A stretch of DNA of 64,000 nt, taken from contig PLZW01000037.1 in assembly GCA_003153575.1 (NCBI GenBank), positions 62,001 to 126,000 on the forward strand. Direction: 5' to 3'. Below the pieces are notes generated by a model that saw only the letters and a program-made list of their open reading frames with translations, did no database searches and was not told the DNA's origin. The position numbers and the translations under genes were made by a program. This DNA is from Acidimicrobiaceae bacterium. Lineage in GTDB: Bacteria; Actinomycetota; Acidimicrobiia; Acidimicrobiales; RAAP-2. Shown piece after piece: positions 1-7,917 of this stretch (the stretch's first letter is position 1; every line of letters begins with the position of its first letter).

Positions 1-129
1 GGACCGTGCGAAGCGAACTTCGTTGCGTCGAGTGCCGAGTCAGCGTCGGCCGTGGCCGTCAGCCTCCGGTCGATCACGTCGCCCAGGTACAAGCACGTTG
101 CCTGCGCTCTCGTAGCTGTCGATCGTCAT
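1..129 (-). pseudogene. Partial, frameshifted coding remnant at the left edge
   Basis: On the minus strand an ATG at 129 follows an AGGAG about 12 nt upstream and opens a reading frame MTIDSYESAGNVL. That frame stops soon after. The next frame, from about position 90 to the window edge, reads YLGDVIDRRLTATADADSAL and continues with GC-rich third positions and no stop. One base added or lost near position 90 would join the two into one protein start. It may be a real pseudogene or a sequencing error, and the gene body lies outside the window. I do not recognise the family. Confidence 0.35.
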
Positions 130-603
130 CTCACGATCACGCTCCTGACACCGCTCCGCAATCGGGTCCTCATCGATGTATCGAGTTTGATGGCCGTACC
201 TGTGACGAAGGTCAGTGGGTAGACGACTGGGCCAGTCGACGTTGGTCTCAACGGCGCGAGACCGTGGCAAACAGCGAATGTCCGCGACCTTGCCGCCAAT
301 TCGCCTGTGGGGGCGCAATCGAAGACCGGGTCCTTGCCCCCGCGGACCGCCACACAACGGCGGGTTCCGGGCGTGTGGATCAGTTCGCCGAATGCTTCGT
401 CGTTCGAGGGGGAGCTCCTTGCCCGACTATTCTCCATACTGAGTTCGTTGAGGAGCGCTGTCGCAGCGCACGGTCTAAGGAGGTGAGTCCGATTCTTTTC
501 GTTCATAGTCGGGTGCTCACCCCTTCACGCTGGAGCCTTTAGAGCTTCGTCGTCATCGGTCCTCGGGCGCCCGCAACTCGGATGCCCTGAAAGGGACCAA
601 GAC
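130..603. other. Gene-free stretch upstream of the patatin gene
   Basis: About 470 bases with several overlapping open frames on both strands, none with a convincing start signal, family motif or GC-rich third positions. I see no repeat, tRNA or clear hairpin. It should hold the promoters for the patatin gene on the right and the broken minus-strand gene on the left, but no strong -35/-10 pair is visible. Confidence 0.4.
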
Positions 604-1599
604 ATGTCGCAATTTCACGAATCGCTCCCGTTGACCGGGGGCAAAGCTCAATCATTCGCTCTTGACTCGGTGCGGCGTACGTCGCACCAGCAGGTGGTTC
701 ACAACGTCGCTCTGGTTCTCGGTGGCGGTGGAGCTGCCGGAAATGCGTGGGAAATCGGCATCATCGCTGGCCTGGCCGAAGCTGGTCTCGATATGACAGA
801 GGCCGCCGATCTGGTAGTCGGCACCTCGGCCGGTGCCACCGCGGCAGCGCAGGTGCGCAGCGGTATGCCGCCGGCCGAACTGTTGGCTTCGGTGCTGTCC
901 CCGCCTGTTCAACCAGTCGGACAGAATCGGGAACAGCCCCCGTCCCTGCCGATGGCCACAGTGTTCGAACGAATGAGGGCCATCGGCGCGGCCGCCACCT
1001 CGGCAGCCGATCTACAGCGGGCGATGGGCGCGTTCGGGTTGGAGAGCGACTCCATACTCGGGCCCGAGGCGGGACAGCGACGCGCAGTGGTCGCCGCCAG
1101 ATTGCCTCGCCCTGACTGGCCGGACAGGCCGATGATCGTGGTGGCTCTCGACGCGCATACCGGCGAGTTGGCTGCGTTCGACCGCAATTCCGGCGTCGAG
1201 CTGGTGGACGCGGTCACCGCGAGCACCGCGCTACCCGGTCTGGTCCCCACCGTCAGCATCAACGGTGGGCGCTACATCGACGGCGGCGTGCGCTCTCCCG
1301 ACAACGCCGACCTTGCTTCGGGCTATGCCAACGTCCTGGTGCTCTCGCCGTTGGGTGGACGAACCGGGACCCCACCGGAAGGCCAGTTCGAGGGCCTGCG
1401 CAGACCACCGGGCGCGGACCTGGGAAGCCAGGTCGAGGGCCTGCGCAAGGGGGGCAGCTACGTCGAGGTGATCACGCCGGACGCCGAATCCCGAGCTGCA
1501 ATGGGCACGAACCAGATGGATCCCGCGACCCGCAATCCCGCCGCCCGTGCCGGTTTCGCCCAAGGCAAGCAGGAAGCGACCCGCGTGAAGTTCCTCTGA
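604..1599 (+). CDS. Patatin-like phospholipase / lipid acyl hydrolase
   Basis: A 331-residue patatin-domain protein, expected to hydrolyse acyl ester bonds of phospholipids or other lipids with a Ser-Asp dyad. The oxyanion loop GGGGAAG is at residues 40-46, the nucleophile elbow GTSAG at 73-77 (Ser75), and the catalytic Asp lies in DGG at 226-228. The first ~34 residues precede the domain and have no signal peptide or membrane segment, so it is probably cytoplasmic. The ATG start has AAAGGGA about 8 nt upstream. It converges with the MarR gene, with a terminator-like hairpin between them. The size matches bacterial patatin-like proteins (RssA type). The substrate cannot be told from sequence. 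Confidence 0.88.
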   Translation: MSQFHESLPLTGGKAQSFALDSVRRTSHQQVVHNVALVLGGGGAAGNAWEIGIIAGLAEAGLDMTEAADLVVGTSAGATAAAQVRSGMPPAELLASVLSPPVQPVGQNREQPPSLPMATVFERMRAIGAAATSAADLQRAMGAFGLESDSILGPEAGQRRAVVAARLPRPDWPDRPMIVVALDAHTGELAAFDRNSGVELVDAVTASTALPGLVPTVSINGGRYIDGGVRSPDNADLASGYANVLVLSPLGGRTGTPPEGQFEGLRRPPGADLGSQVEGLRKGGSYVEVITPDAESRAAMGTNQMDPATRNPAARAGFAQGKQEATRVKFL

Positions 1600-1634
1600 C
1601 ATTTGCTCGCCGACGCTCGGCGCTACCGTCATCT

Positions 1635-1675
1635 GTGAAGAGCCCCAAGCGCTGGGTAGGCGGGGCACTCTTCAC
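1635..1675. terminator. Bidirectional terminator-like hairpin
   Basis: GTGAAGAG at 1635-1642 pairs exactly with CTCTTCAC at 1668-1675. The stem extends inward as CCCC (1643-1646) with GGGG (1662-1665) around a two-base bulge. It lies between the convergent patatin and MarR genes, where a shared terminator is expected. There is no clear U tract on either side, which is common in high-GC Actinobacteria. Confidence 0.5.
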
Positions 1676-1718
1676 TGGGGTGGGGCGCGGCCGGTGGGGC
1701 AAGAGTCGCTGGCGAGAA

Positions 1719-2165
1719 CTACCAGGCAGGGCGAAGAGGACCAGAGGCGACGACGGCGCTGAGGGTCGCCGTCAGAGATCGAATCTCCGCACGTCCGGCA
1801 GACTGCTCCCATTCGGCGATCGTCCGATCCGCCGCATATTCCGCCGCCCTCGTGCAGGCCCAACCCTTCGGCGTCAATGAGAGCACCGATGAGCGAGCGT
1901 CGGTTGGATGTTGCGTCCGATTGACGTACCCCCGTTGCACGAGGAGTTCGACCATCTGGCTGGCCGCCTGTTTCGAGATCCCGAGATGGTTCGCAACATC
2001 CACCATGGTCGCGTCACCTCTGCTGATACGGACGAACGCGAAGCCGTGGGCGGGCCGAATATCGGAGAATCCGCGCTCGGCAACTCCTTCCTGGATGCCG
2101 TCGACGAGTTGCGTTGCCGCACCGAGGACGAGCGCAGCTGTGGCGAACCGATCAAGTTCAGTCAT
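1719..2165 (-). CDS. MarR-family transcriptional regulator
   Basis: A 148-residue winged-helix repressor. The recognition region (around residues 55-80) reads MVDVANHLGISKQAASQMVE, a typical MarR helix-turn-helix, followed by the wing with the conserved DARSSVLSLTPKG stretch. N- and C-terminal helices would form the dimer interface. It is transcribed divergently from a small cupin gene, and the 70-bp gap holds nested inverted repeats on the AT-richer DNA expected of a MarR operator. The likely role is autorepression and control of the cupin gene in response to a small aromatic or lipophilic ligand; the ligand is unknown. Confidence 0.88.
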   Translation of the reverse strand: MTELDRFATAALVLGAATQLVDGIQEGVAERGFSDIRPAHGFAFVRISRGDATMVDVANHLGISKQAASQMVELLVQRGYVNRTQHPTDARSSVLSLTPKGWACTRAAEYAADRTIAEWEQSAGRAEIRSLTATLSAVVASGPLRPAW

Positions 2166-2183
2166 CTCGTCAGTTTGACATGG

Positions 2184-2223
2184 TGGTCAATCCAATTGAT
2201 CATATAGTCAATCTACTTGACCA
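2184..2223. promoter_or_regulatory. Candidate MarR operator in the divergent intergenic region
   Basis: The pair TGGTCAA (2184-2190) and TTGACCA (2217-2223) is a perfect 7-bp inverted repeat. Inside it, TTGATCATATAGTCAA (2196-2211) has TTGA/TCAA ends around an AT-rich centre. The element fills the gap between the two divergent starts and sits just before the cupin Shine-Dalgarno, so binding would block both genes. Binding by the neighbouring MarR protein is inferred. Confidence 0.55.
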
Positions 2224-2235
2224 TAAGGAGATCCC

Positions 2236-2607
2236 GTGTCAATCATCAGAGCCACTGAGGCCACGACCTACGAAGTCCACGGAAGCACGTTTCATTCATA
2301 CGTTGCCCCCTCTCGGATGCAGACGGACGTCTGTATCTGGCAGGTTGAAGTCCCTCCGAATCTCGAGGGAGCAACGCATCGTCCAAGTCGCGACGAAGTC
2401 CTTCGGGTGCTCTCCGGCCAACTGGTCGTTTCCACGGATGGAGAGTCCACGCCCCTGCACGCCGGCGACGTCGCGTTCATCAGAGCTGGGAGCGAACTTC
2501 GGCTCGATGGCGGTCCGGAGGGAGGAACGGCCTGGGTATGCACCACGCCTGGGCTTGAGGCTGTGATGGACGATGGCAGTCGGATCACCCCTCCATGGGC
2601 AAACTGA
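2236..2607 (+). CDS. Small single-domain cupin protein
   Basis: A 123-residue protein with one cupin barrel at roughly residues 30-105. Motif 1 is degenerate: THRPSRDEVLRVLSGQL has one clear His plus Glu. Motif 2 (LHAGDVAFIRAGSELRL) has the usual G-D and P/A-G turns. Such proteins bind small molecules, or a metal when the full His set is present; here the metal site looks incomplete. The GTG start is fixed by AAGGAG six nt upstream. Divergence from the MarR gene, with operator-like repeats between, suggests MarR control. Enzymatic or ligand-binding role unknown. Confidence 0.75.
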   Translation: MSIIRATEATTYEVHGSTFHSYVAPSRMQTDVCIWQVEVPPNLEGATHRPSRDEVLRVLSGQLVVSTDGESTPLHAGDVAFIRAGSELRLDGGPEGGTAWVCTTPGLEAVMDDGSRITPPWAN

Positions 2608-2622
2608 GAGCAGCCCTCGGGG

Positions 2623-2643
2623 CATCCCTTGTCAACGGGGATG
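2623..2643. terminator. Short hairpin between convergent genes
   Basis: CATCCC (2623-2628) and GGGATG (2638-2643) form a 6-bp stem with a 9-nt loop between the cupin gene and the convergent small barrel-protein gene. It is short and lacks a U tract, so it is only a weak terminator candidate. Confidence 0.3.
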
Positions 2644-2653
2644 GTGACTTGTA

Positions 2654-2938
2654 TCAGGCGGTGGCTGGGACCTCCATGACCTCAGCTGCTGTAACGGTGA
2701 CTCCCGGATGGATCGCTGACCCAACGGCGAACGCTTCGACAAGTTGTTCAGCTTGCTCCTTGGTCTCTAGAACAACTACGCCGAGTCCGCGTCCGCGCTC
2801 ATATGCCGTCATGAGTAACACGGAGCGGAATCCTTGTAGCTCCCTCAGGGCGGGAGCCAACTCTTCTCGGAGTCCCCGCCTTCCTTCCTCTGGATCCTCT
2901 CCACGGTTGTCAACAGTGATCAGGGCGGCATGGGCCAC
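2654..2938 (-). CDS. Small dimeric alpha/beta-barrel (ABM-like) protein
   Basis: A 94-residue protein with the strand-helix-strand pattern of the ferredoxin-like dimeric barrel superfamily (antibiotic biosynthesis monooxygenase type). A first strand AHAALITV is followed by a long helix, GLREELAPALRELQGF, the strand RSVLLMTA, and a second helix KEQAEQLVEAF. The GTG start has GGAGG six nt upstream. Such proteins act as small oxygenases, isomerases or stress-related dimers, but no active-site residue can be assigned. It is separated from the next upstream minus-strand gene by ~150 bp and probably has its own promoter. Confidence 0.6.
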   Translation of the reverse strand: MAHAALITVDNRGEDPEEGRRGLREELAPALRELQGFRSVLLMTAYERGRGLGVVVLETKEQAEQLVEAFAVGSAIHPGVTVTAAEVMEVPATA

Positions 2939-3091
2939 TGGCGACCTCCATCTTCGGATATAACCCCAATGTTGCTTGGTTGCACGTCAGCCCGCCACTT
3001 TCATCTTGGCTCGTGGCGACGGCACGGTGGTGACCCCAAACCGGCTCAGCGCGGTGCCATCGTTCCCGAACCCATAGCGAAGGGCGATGCG

Positions 3092-3568
3092 TCAATTGCC
3101 ATTTCTGACCGTCCGCTCCAGAATTCCTAGCGTGGCACGCAGCGCTGACTCGGGCACAATCGGGAAACGATCCTTGTAGTCATCGCTCACCTTCGACCAG
3201 TCGTAATAGGACGTGACGTCAGTAAACCCGTCCTCACCACTGACCAGGCGGTAACCGTAGAAATGCTGGAACGGAACTTCCGGCCCGAGATCCCACGCGA
3301 TCTCCTTGTCCCGCTCGAAGAGAGTGATGTGCACGGTCACGTCGTACTTGCCAAGTGGGATGTCGTTGAGCGACTCACGATCCATGTGGATGATAAACGT
3401 GTCGCCCACTTTCTCCGCCGACTCGCCGGTGAAGCCTTGCAGCATTCCAGAAGCGTCGATTGCTACGTGACCAGCCGGACTGCGCAAGATGTCGAAGATT
3501 GCGGAGGGAGATGCAGGGATCGGCCGAGTTACCTCGATCCGGTGTGAGGTGACGATGGAATCGGGCAT
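3092..3568 (-). CDS. SRPBCC (START/Bet v1-like) family protein
   Basis: A 158-residue lipid-/polyketide-binding fold protein. It begins with the family-typical RIEVTRPIPASPSAIFDIL and ends with a long C-terminal helix. The ATG at 3568 was preferred over an earlier in-frame codon because AAGGAG sits a few nt upstream. It follows the alcohol dehydrogenase gene by 28 bp on the same strand, so the two are probably co-transcribed. Such proteins bind hydrophobic ligands and are common beside sterol or polyketide catabolic enzymes. Role here unassigned. Confidence 0.75.
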   Translation of the reverse strand: MPDSIVTSHRIEVTRPIPASPSAIFDILRSPAGHVAIDASGMLQGFTGESAEKVGDTFIIHMDRESLNDIPLGKYDVTVHITLFERDKEIAWDLGPEVPFQHFYGYRLVSGEDGFTDVTSYYDWSKVSDDYKDRFPIVPESALRATLGILERTVRNGN

Positions 3569-3596
3569 TGTGGCTCCTTCTGGACGTGGGTGCGAC

Positions 3597-4625
3597 TCAA
3601 GTCGTGCAGTCGACAATGAGTTTCATCGGGGGGTCGGCGAGGGCGTCGAGCGCTTCGCTGTGTGGAATCACCGCTGAAGTGACGATCGATGGATCGAAGC
3701 CGTCAGCGACCAGATCGAGAATCACCGGGATCGCCGGCCGCACGTGAGCCCGGCCGGTGTGTAGCGTGCAGCACCGCGAGTACATCGAGAACATCGGGAC
3801 GGGTGGATCTTCGAAGTACACCGAAGGGCTGGTGCAGACACCGTCGAATGCCGTGCTATTGAGTGCGCATCGTAGACCCTCCGGCGTACCGCTGGCGTCA
3901 ACCGTGATCGGGAAGGCACCGGCCTTTTGGGGTGGCGCACCTTCGATCACTTCAGCACCGAGCGCCTCTGCGATGGCCAGACGGTCGGGATTGTGGTCGA
4001 GATAGGAAACGCGCTCTGACCCAAGGCATACAGCGAGCCCTGTTGCGTAGAAACCGATCGAATTGGGCCCAGCGTCGCCGCCGATCACAAGTACCTCAGC
4101 ACCAGGGTCGGCCGCAAGTTGCGGGCCGACGGTTCGCCAACCATCGGGGATGTTGTCGCTCGCGCTTGCAATAACCAATGGGTCGATGGCAGGTGGGACC
4201 TGGACGAGCATGGCGTGAGCATGGGGAACGGTGATGGCGTCGGCGAGGAAGCCTCCCCATTCGAGCTCTCCCATGGCGCCGAGACCGTAGGTCGAGAGGC
4301 GCGGGTGCAATGAGCAGTTGCCCGTCCGTCCTCGTCGGCAAGGCCCACACCCCACACACGAAATCTGGAACGGAAGCACCGCTCGGTCACCGGGTATGAC
4401 CGTCGTCACATCTGCGCCGATTTCGATGACCTCGACGACTCCTTCGTGCCCAAACGGATAGGGCCCGGCGAGGGGAAATCTGCCTCTGAGCACCCCGACG
4501 TCGAGATCGCAGGTCGCCACTGCCAATGGTCGGACCAGAGCCGCACCCGGCAGCGGTGGGGATGCTGGGTCTTCCACTTCTTCCCAGAACACGCGCGCCT
4601 TACCCTCAAGCATAAGCCGCTTCAA
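3597..4625 (-). CDS. Zinc-dependent alcohol dehydrogenase (MDR family)
   Basis: A 342-residue medium-chain dehydrogenase, NAD(P)-dependent. The catalytic zinc region shows Cys39-Asp40 and His60-Glu61 (GHEG). The structural zinc lobe has four cysteines, C90, C93, C96 and C104. The Rossmann segment follows with VLVIGGDAGPNSIGF and an acidic strand end (SYLDHN) that suggests NAD preference. The start is TTG at 4625: AGGAGG lies 4 nt upstream, and the resulting MKRLMLEG matches the usual MDR N-terminus. The gene leads a probable two-gene unit with the SRPBCC protein. The substrate, a short or cyclic alcohol, is unknown. Confidence 0.85.
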   Translation of the reverse strand: MKRLMLEGKARVFWEEVEDPASPPLPGAALVRPLAVATCDLDVGVLRGRFPLAGPYPFGHEGVVEVIEIGADVTTVIPGDRAVLPFQISCVGCGPCRRGRTGNCSLHPRLSTYGLGAMGELEWGGFLADAITVPHAHAMLVQVPPAIDPLVIASASDNIPDGWRTVGPQLAADPGAEVLVIGGDAGPNSIGFYATGLAVCLGSERVSYLDHNPDRLAIAEALGAEVIEGAPPQKAGAFPITVDASGTPEGLRCALNSTAFDGVCTSPSVYFEDPPVPMFSMYSRCCTLHTGRAHVRPAIPVILDLVADGFDPSIVTSAVIPHSEALDALADPPMKLIVDCTT

Positions 4626-4825
4626 GAGACCTCCTCATGGAACAGACGAATGTTACAGGTGGGCACATCCCATCGTTGGGGAGCGGAGTTCTCAGGTTCC
4701 TGACGGTGGACGGAATCCGGTGGCCGCGGGACAATCGTCTCCGTCCCGACCGCTATCGACCGGATCGCCAGTCGAGATTGGAGAAGACTTGCGATGATCA
4801 CGTCTCGAACGATGTGGGAAAACGC
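4626..4825. other. Divergent intergenic region
   Basis: About 200 bases between the minus-strand alcohol dehydrogenase and the plus-strand DUF1214 gene, which must carry both promoters. Apart from the alcohol dehydrogenase ribosome-binding site at 4630-4635 I see no clear operator or -10/-35 pair. An open frame on the plus strand runs through it into the DUF1214 gene, but its codons do not look coding. Confidence 0.35.
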
Positions 4826-6052
4826 ATGACTGGGTTCACAAATCCAGCCTGGCTACCGTTTTCTGTGAGTGAGGCGGCAACAGCTGGCACGGCTACGAGC
4901 CAAGACCTCGAGTCCGGCGTCGCCTGGAACCACCTGCTGGAGACGATGAAGCGGGTCGGCGAGGTCGTACTCTCCGATTCCGTCCCACACGATCCAGCTG
5001 ATGTGACTTCCGGTTTTCGTCACCTACTGGTACTACTCGGCGTGGGGATCGACGAGCTACTTCGACGGGGGTTGGACACTGTTCCGGCAGTTAAGCCGTC
5101 GGCTATGGACGCCGCCCTCAAGTGGGGCATGGAGTGCCCTGACTGCATTTACGTCGGGTCGGCGCTCACCGGGTCCGAAACCTACCGACTGTGGGGTAGG
5201 CGTGGATCGGCGCGGTACCTGGGTCTACAGATCATGTCCGGGATGGCCTCGACATTCAATGCGTTGATCGACGATTTCGAGTTGGGGCCGAACGGGGAGT
5301 TCGAAGTGATCCTCTCGTCGGAACCCCATGAGGGCAATTGGATCCCGCTCGACGAAAACGCCACGATGCTCGTCATCCGGCATTTCTTCTACGACTGGGA
5401 GCAGGAGACAGCCGCCGACCTGTCGATCGAGCCGCTGTCCGGCACCGCACCCCAGGCGAAGGCTGAGGATGATCCACGCGTCGGTTTGGCACGCCAGCTC
5501 ATCGCCTTGGGGGACTTCCTGGAGGAGAACCTGACGTTCTTCCTTGCCTTGGCGAAGCCGGAGGTCACCAACTCGTTTCTGCCCCCATTCGATGGCTCCG
5601 CCATGGGTGCGGCAGCCGAAAACCGGCCTGTGATCGGCTCGTGGAAGCTCGCTCCCGATGAGGCTCTCATCATCGAGGTCGTTCCACCGGAGGGCCTGTA
5701 CTGGGGCTTCTCGCTGGGAAATGTGTGGTGGGAGACGATCGACTACGGCAATCGGCAGTCGAGCCTGAATGGACACCAGGCGGTGGTCGACGACGATGGG
5801 TTGGTGCGGGTGGTGGTGGCCCATCAGGACCCCGGAGTTGCCAACTGGCTGGACACTGCCGGACACAGCGAGGGAGCCATCATCTTGCGGTGTGTCCGCA
5901 CGGTCACGGCGCCGGTGCCGAGCGTCCAGGTTGTGCCGTTCGATCGGCTGGCTGAGAAGTTGCCCCTTGGCAGCAGCCGAATGTCACCCGACGGACGAGC
6001 TGCAGTGATCCAAATGCGCCGCCGGGCAGTGAGCAGACGGTTCGCCCGATGA
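4826..6052 (+). CDS. DUF1214 domain-containing protein
   Basis: A 408-residue protein of the DUF1214 group. The C-terminal third has the hallmark core: GLYWGFSLGNVWWETIDY, then NRQSSLNGHQA, and a later WLDTAGH motif. The function of the family is not established. Members are abundant in mycobacteria and related lipid-degrading Actinobacteria, often near sulfotransferase, SDR and acyl-CoA genes, as here. No signal peptide is seen from the chosen ATG. The start is uncertain: a weak GGGAAAA lies upstream, and the in-frame extension before it has unlikely codons. It is followed after 67 bp by the sulfotransferase gene on the same strand, suggesting a unit. Confidence 0.7.
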   Translation: MTGFTNPAWLPFSVSEAATAGTATSQDLESGVAWNHLLETMKRVGEVVLSDSVPHDPADVTSGFRHLLVLLGVGIDELLRRGLDTVPAVKPSAMDAALKWGMECPDCIYVGSALTGSETYRLWGRRGSARYLGLQIMSGMASTFNALIDDFELGPNGEFEVILSSEPHEGNWIPLDENATMLVIRHFFYDWEQETAADLSIEPLSGTAPQAKAEDDPRVGLARQLIALGDFLEENLTFFLALAKPEVTNSFLPPFDGSAMGAAAENRPVIGSWKLAPDEALIIEVVPPEGLYWGFSLGNVWWETIDYGNRQSSLNGHQAVVDDDGLVRVVVAHQDPGVANWLDTAGHSEGAIILRCVRTVTAPVPSVQVVPFDRLAEKLPLGSSRMSPDGRAAVIQMRRRAVSRRFAR

Positions 6053-6119
6053 GCCGCAACTGTCGCCTCGTCGATCTCGACCACACGTTTCCAACCGAGT
6101 GAACGCCCAGGGAGATCAG

Positions 6120-7256
6120 ATGGATGTGGATCAGCTGGTCGCCGCGGCCTGTGAACGAGCCGGGTCGGACGATTTCGGTGGCGATACGTGGCGCGAGGGA
6201 TTGGAAGTCCTCGTTCGCTCGCTGAACACCGAGGCGGCACTCAATGAGCTAGGCGCTGGCGCGATGGCCGACCAGATCGTGGGCATTCTGGTCAACCGGC
6301 TCCACATTGAGACGTGGTACGCCAAGCACCCTGAGATCGACGATCAGCAGATCGTGGCCCCGCTGTTCGGACTTGGACTGCCGCGCACGGGGTCGACGGC
6401 GCTGAGCTTCCTATTGGCCCAGGATCCGGCCCGGCGGTCGCTGCGTGTCTGGGAAGCCGGCGATCCGTGCCCGCCGCCAGAGACAGCGACCGAACATACG
6501 GACCCGCGCATTGCCGCGGCTCAGGTCGGCATCGACTTCACCAACGAGATGTTCACCGGCTTTGCCGGAATGCTGCCCACTGCGGCGGATGGACCCCAGG
6601 AGTGCCTGGTACCGATGGCATTCGAGTTTCGGTCGCTGATCTTCGAAGGGATGTCGCTGATACCCAGCTACAGCACCTGGCTGCTGCAATGCGACATGGA
6701 GCCCGCTTACCGATACCACAAACGTGTGCTGAAGCTCCTGCAGTGGCGCTGCCCGCCCGACCGGTGGTGGCTCAAGTCGCCTGCCCACATGCTCTCGATC
6801 GACGCCCTGAATACGGTCTACCCCGACGCCCGATTCGTGATGACCCATCGCAACGTCGGCCAGGTCTTGCCGTCGTTGTGCGCGCTCTACAGCACCTTGT
6901 CGACCGTTCTCACCGAACGCCCTGACCCAAGGGCTATCGGCCTCCACTGCGGTGAGGTGTGGCACACGGCGCTGGAGCGATTGATTGACTTCCGCGACCG
7001 GGGAGACGAAAGTCGCTTCTTCGACCTGTTATTTGATGCTGTACAGCGCGATCCCATCGGGCAGGTGACCCAGTTGTACGCCGAGCTGGGTGACGAGCTC
7101 AGCGACCAGGCCCGCCAACAAATGCAGGACTGGTGGGCGGAGAGTTCGAGGAATCGTTCGGGCCCGGGGAGCTACTCGCCGGAGAGCTTTGGGCTCGACC
7201 CGATCGCGATTGCCGAGAATTTCGCGTTCTACTATCAGCGCTTTGGTATCCCGTAG
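6120..7256 (+). CDS. Sulfotransferase family protein
   Basis: A 378-residue protein related to PAPS-dependent sulfotransferases. The 5'-phosphosulfate-binding loop is PRTGSTAL at residues 88-95. A later WWLKSPAHM stretch and ARFVMTHRN fit the 3'-phosphate-binding region. The ATG at 6120 is favoured over the GTG seven codons earlier because AGGGAGA lies at the right spacing. This large actinobacterial subgroup often neighbours DUF1214 genes. Whether it sulfates a lipid, steroid or carbohydrate acceptor cannot be read from sequence. Confidence 0.8.
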   Translation: MDVDQLVAAACERAGSDDFGGDTWREGLEVLVRSLNTEAALNELGAGAMADQIVGILVNRLHIETWYAKHPEIDDQQIVAPLFGLGLPRTGSTALSFLLAQDPARRSLRVWEAGDPCPPPETATEHTDPRIAAAQVGIDFTNEMFTGFAGMLPTAADGPQECLVPMAFEFRSLIFEGMSLIPSYSTWLLQCDMEPAYRYHKRVLKLLQWRCPPDRWWLKSPAHMLSIDALNTVYPDARFVMTHRNVGQVLPSLCALYSTLSTVLTERPDPRAIGLHCGEVWHTALERLIDFRDRGDESRFFDLLFDAVQRDPIGQVTQLYAELGDELSDQARQQMQDWWAESSRNRSGPGSYSPESFGLDPIAIAENFAFYYQRFGIP

Positions 7257-7407
7257 CGCAGTAGGCGACAACCCCGAACGCGTACGCCGATCGTCCCCTA
7301 GTTGAGCCGCGGCCACCGAGGCCGAGCGATGCGGTGGTCCGGTCGGCTGCCTCAGGCGACGGTGTGGAGCCGTCTCGGCACTTCCGGTGGGGACGCTCGC
7401 GGGAAGC

Positions 7408-7413
7408 TAGCCT
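7408..7413 (+). promoter_or_regulatory. -10 box of a leaderless transcript
   Basis: TAGCCT ends six nt before the GTG start of the NTF2-like gene, with no Shine-Dalgarno between. This is the spacing expected if transcription begins at the start codon. Confidence 0.5.
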
Positions 7414-7419
7414 CATCTT

Positions 7420-7917
7420 GTGACCGAAAGATCAGTGGAAGCGCTCGCAACGTATCGCCAAATGGTGGCCACTCGTGACCGGATCGAAGGGGGCGAATTG
7501 CCGTGGTCGGCGCTGGCTGCCTACTTCACCGACGACGCCGTCTACATCGATTCGGCCTGGGGTCGGTTCGAGGGCCTGCCGGCCATCGAGCAGTTCATGG
7601 TGGAGAGCATGATGGGGCTCGAGGACTGGCGGTTTCCTGAAGAATGGACGACGGCGGACGGAGACCGGGTCGTCAGCATGTGGTGGAACCAACTGCCCGG
7701 GACCCGAGCAGATGGATCGCCCTACCGTGTCGCCGGCATCTCCGTTCTGCGCTACGCAGGTGATGGAAAGTTCGACTACGAGTACGACGTCTTCAACATG
7801 CAGGAGGTGCTAGAGGTCATCACCGAGAGCGGCTGGAAGCCGACAGGCCCGATGAATGCTCCGCCTAATCCTCCAAATCGCGACGCGACACCGCCCCCGC
7901 GCGCGGATCAAGGATGA
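7420..7917 (+). CDS. NTF2-like / SnoaL-like protein
   Basis: A 165-residue alpha+beta cone protein. It has the N-terminal helix ATYRQMVATRDRI, the acidic strand pattern YFTDDAVYIDSAWGRFEG typical of SnoaL-like folds, and later strands GDRVVSMWWNQ and YRVAGISVLRY. The tail after residue ~145 is Pro-rich and probably disordered. Members are isomerases, cyclases or ketosteroid-isomerase-like enzymes; His/Asp active-site residues cannot be assigned. The GTG start has no Shine-Dalgarno but has TAGCCT six nt upstream, so the transcript is probably leaderless. Confidence 0.65.
   Translation: MTERSVEALATYRQMVATRDRIEGGELPWSALAAYFTDDAVYIDSAWGRFEGLPAIEQFMVESMMGLEDWRFPEEWTTADGDRVVSMWWNQLPGTRADGSPYRVAGISVLRYAGDGKFDYEYDVFNMQEVLEVITESGWKPTGPMNAPPNPPNRDATPPPRADQG

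Noticed and set aside
2945-2990. TATATC promoter of the small barrel-protein gene
   Set aside because: An AT-rich patch is there, but no matching -35 at proper spacing.
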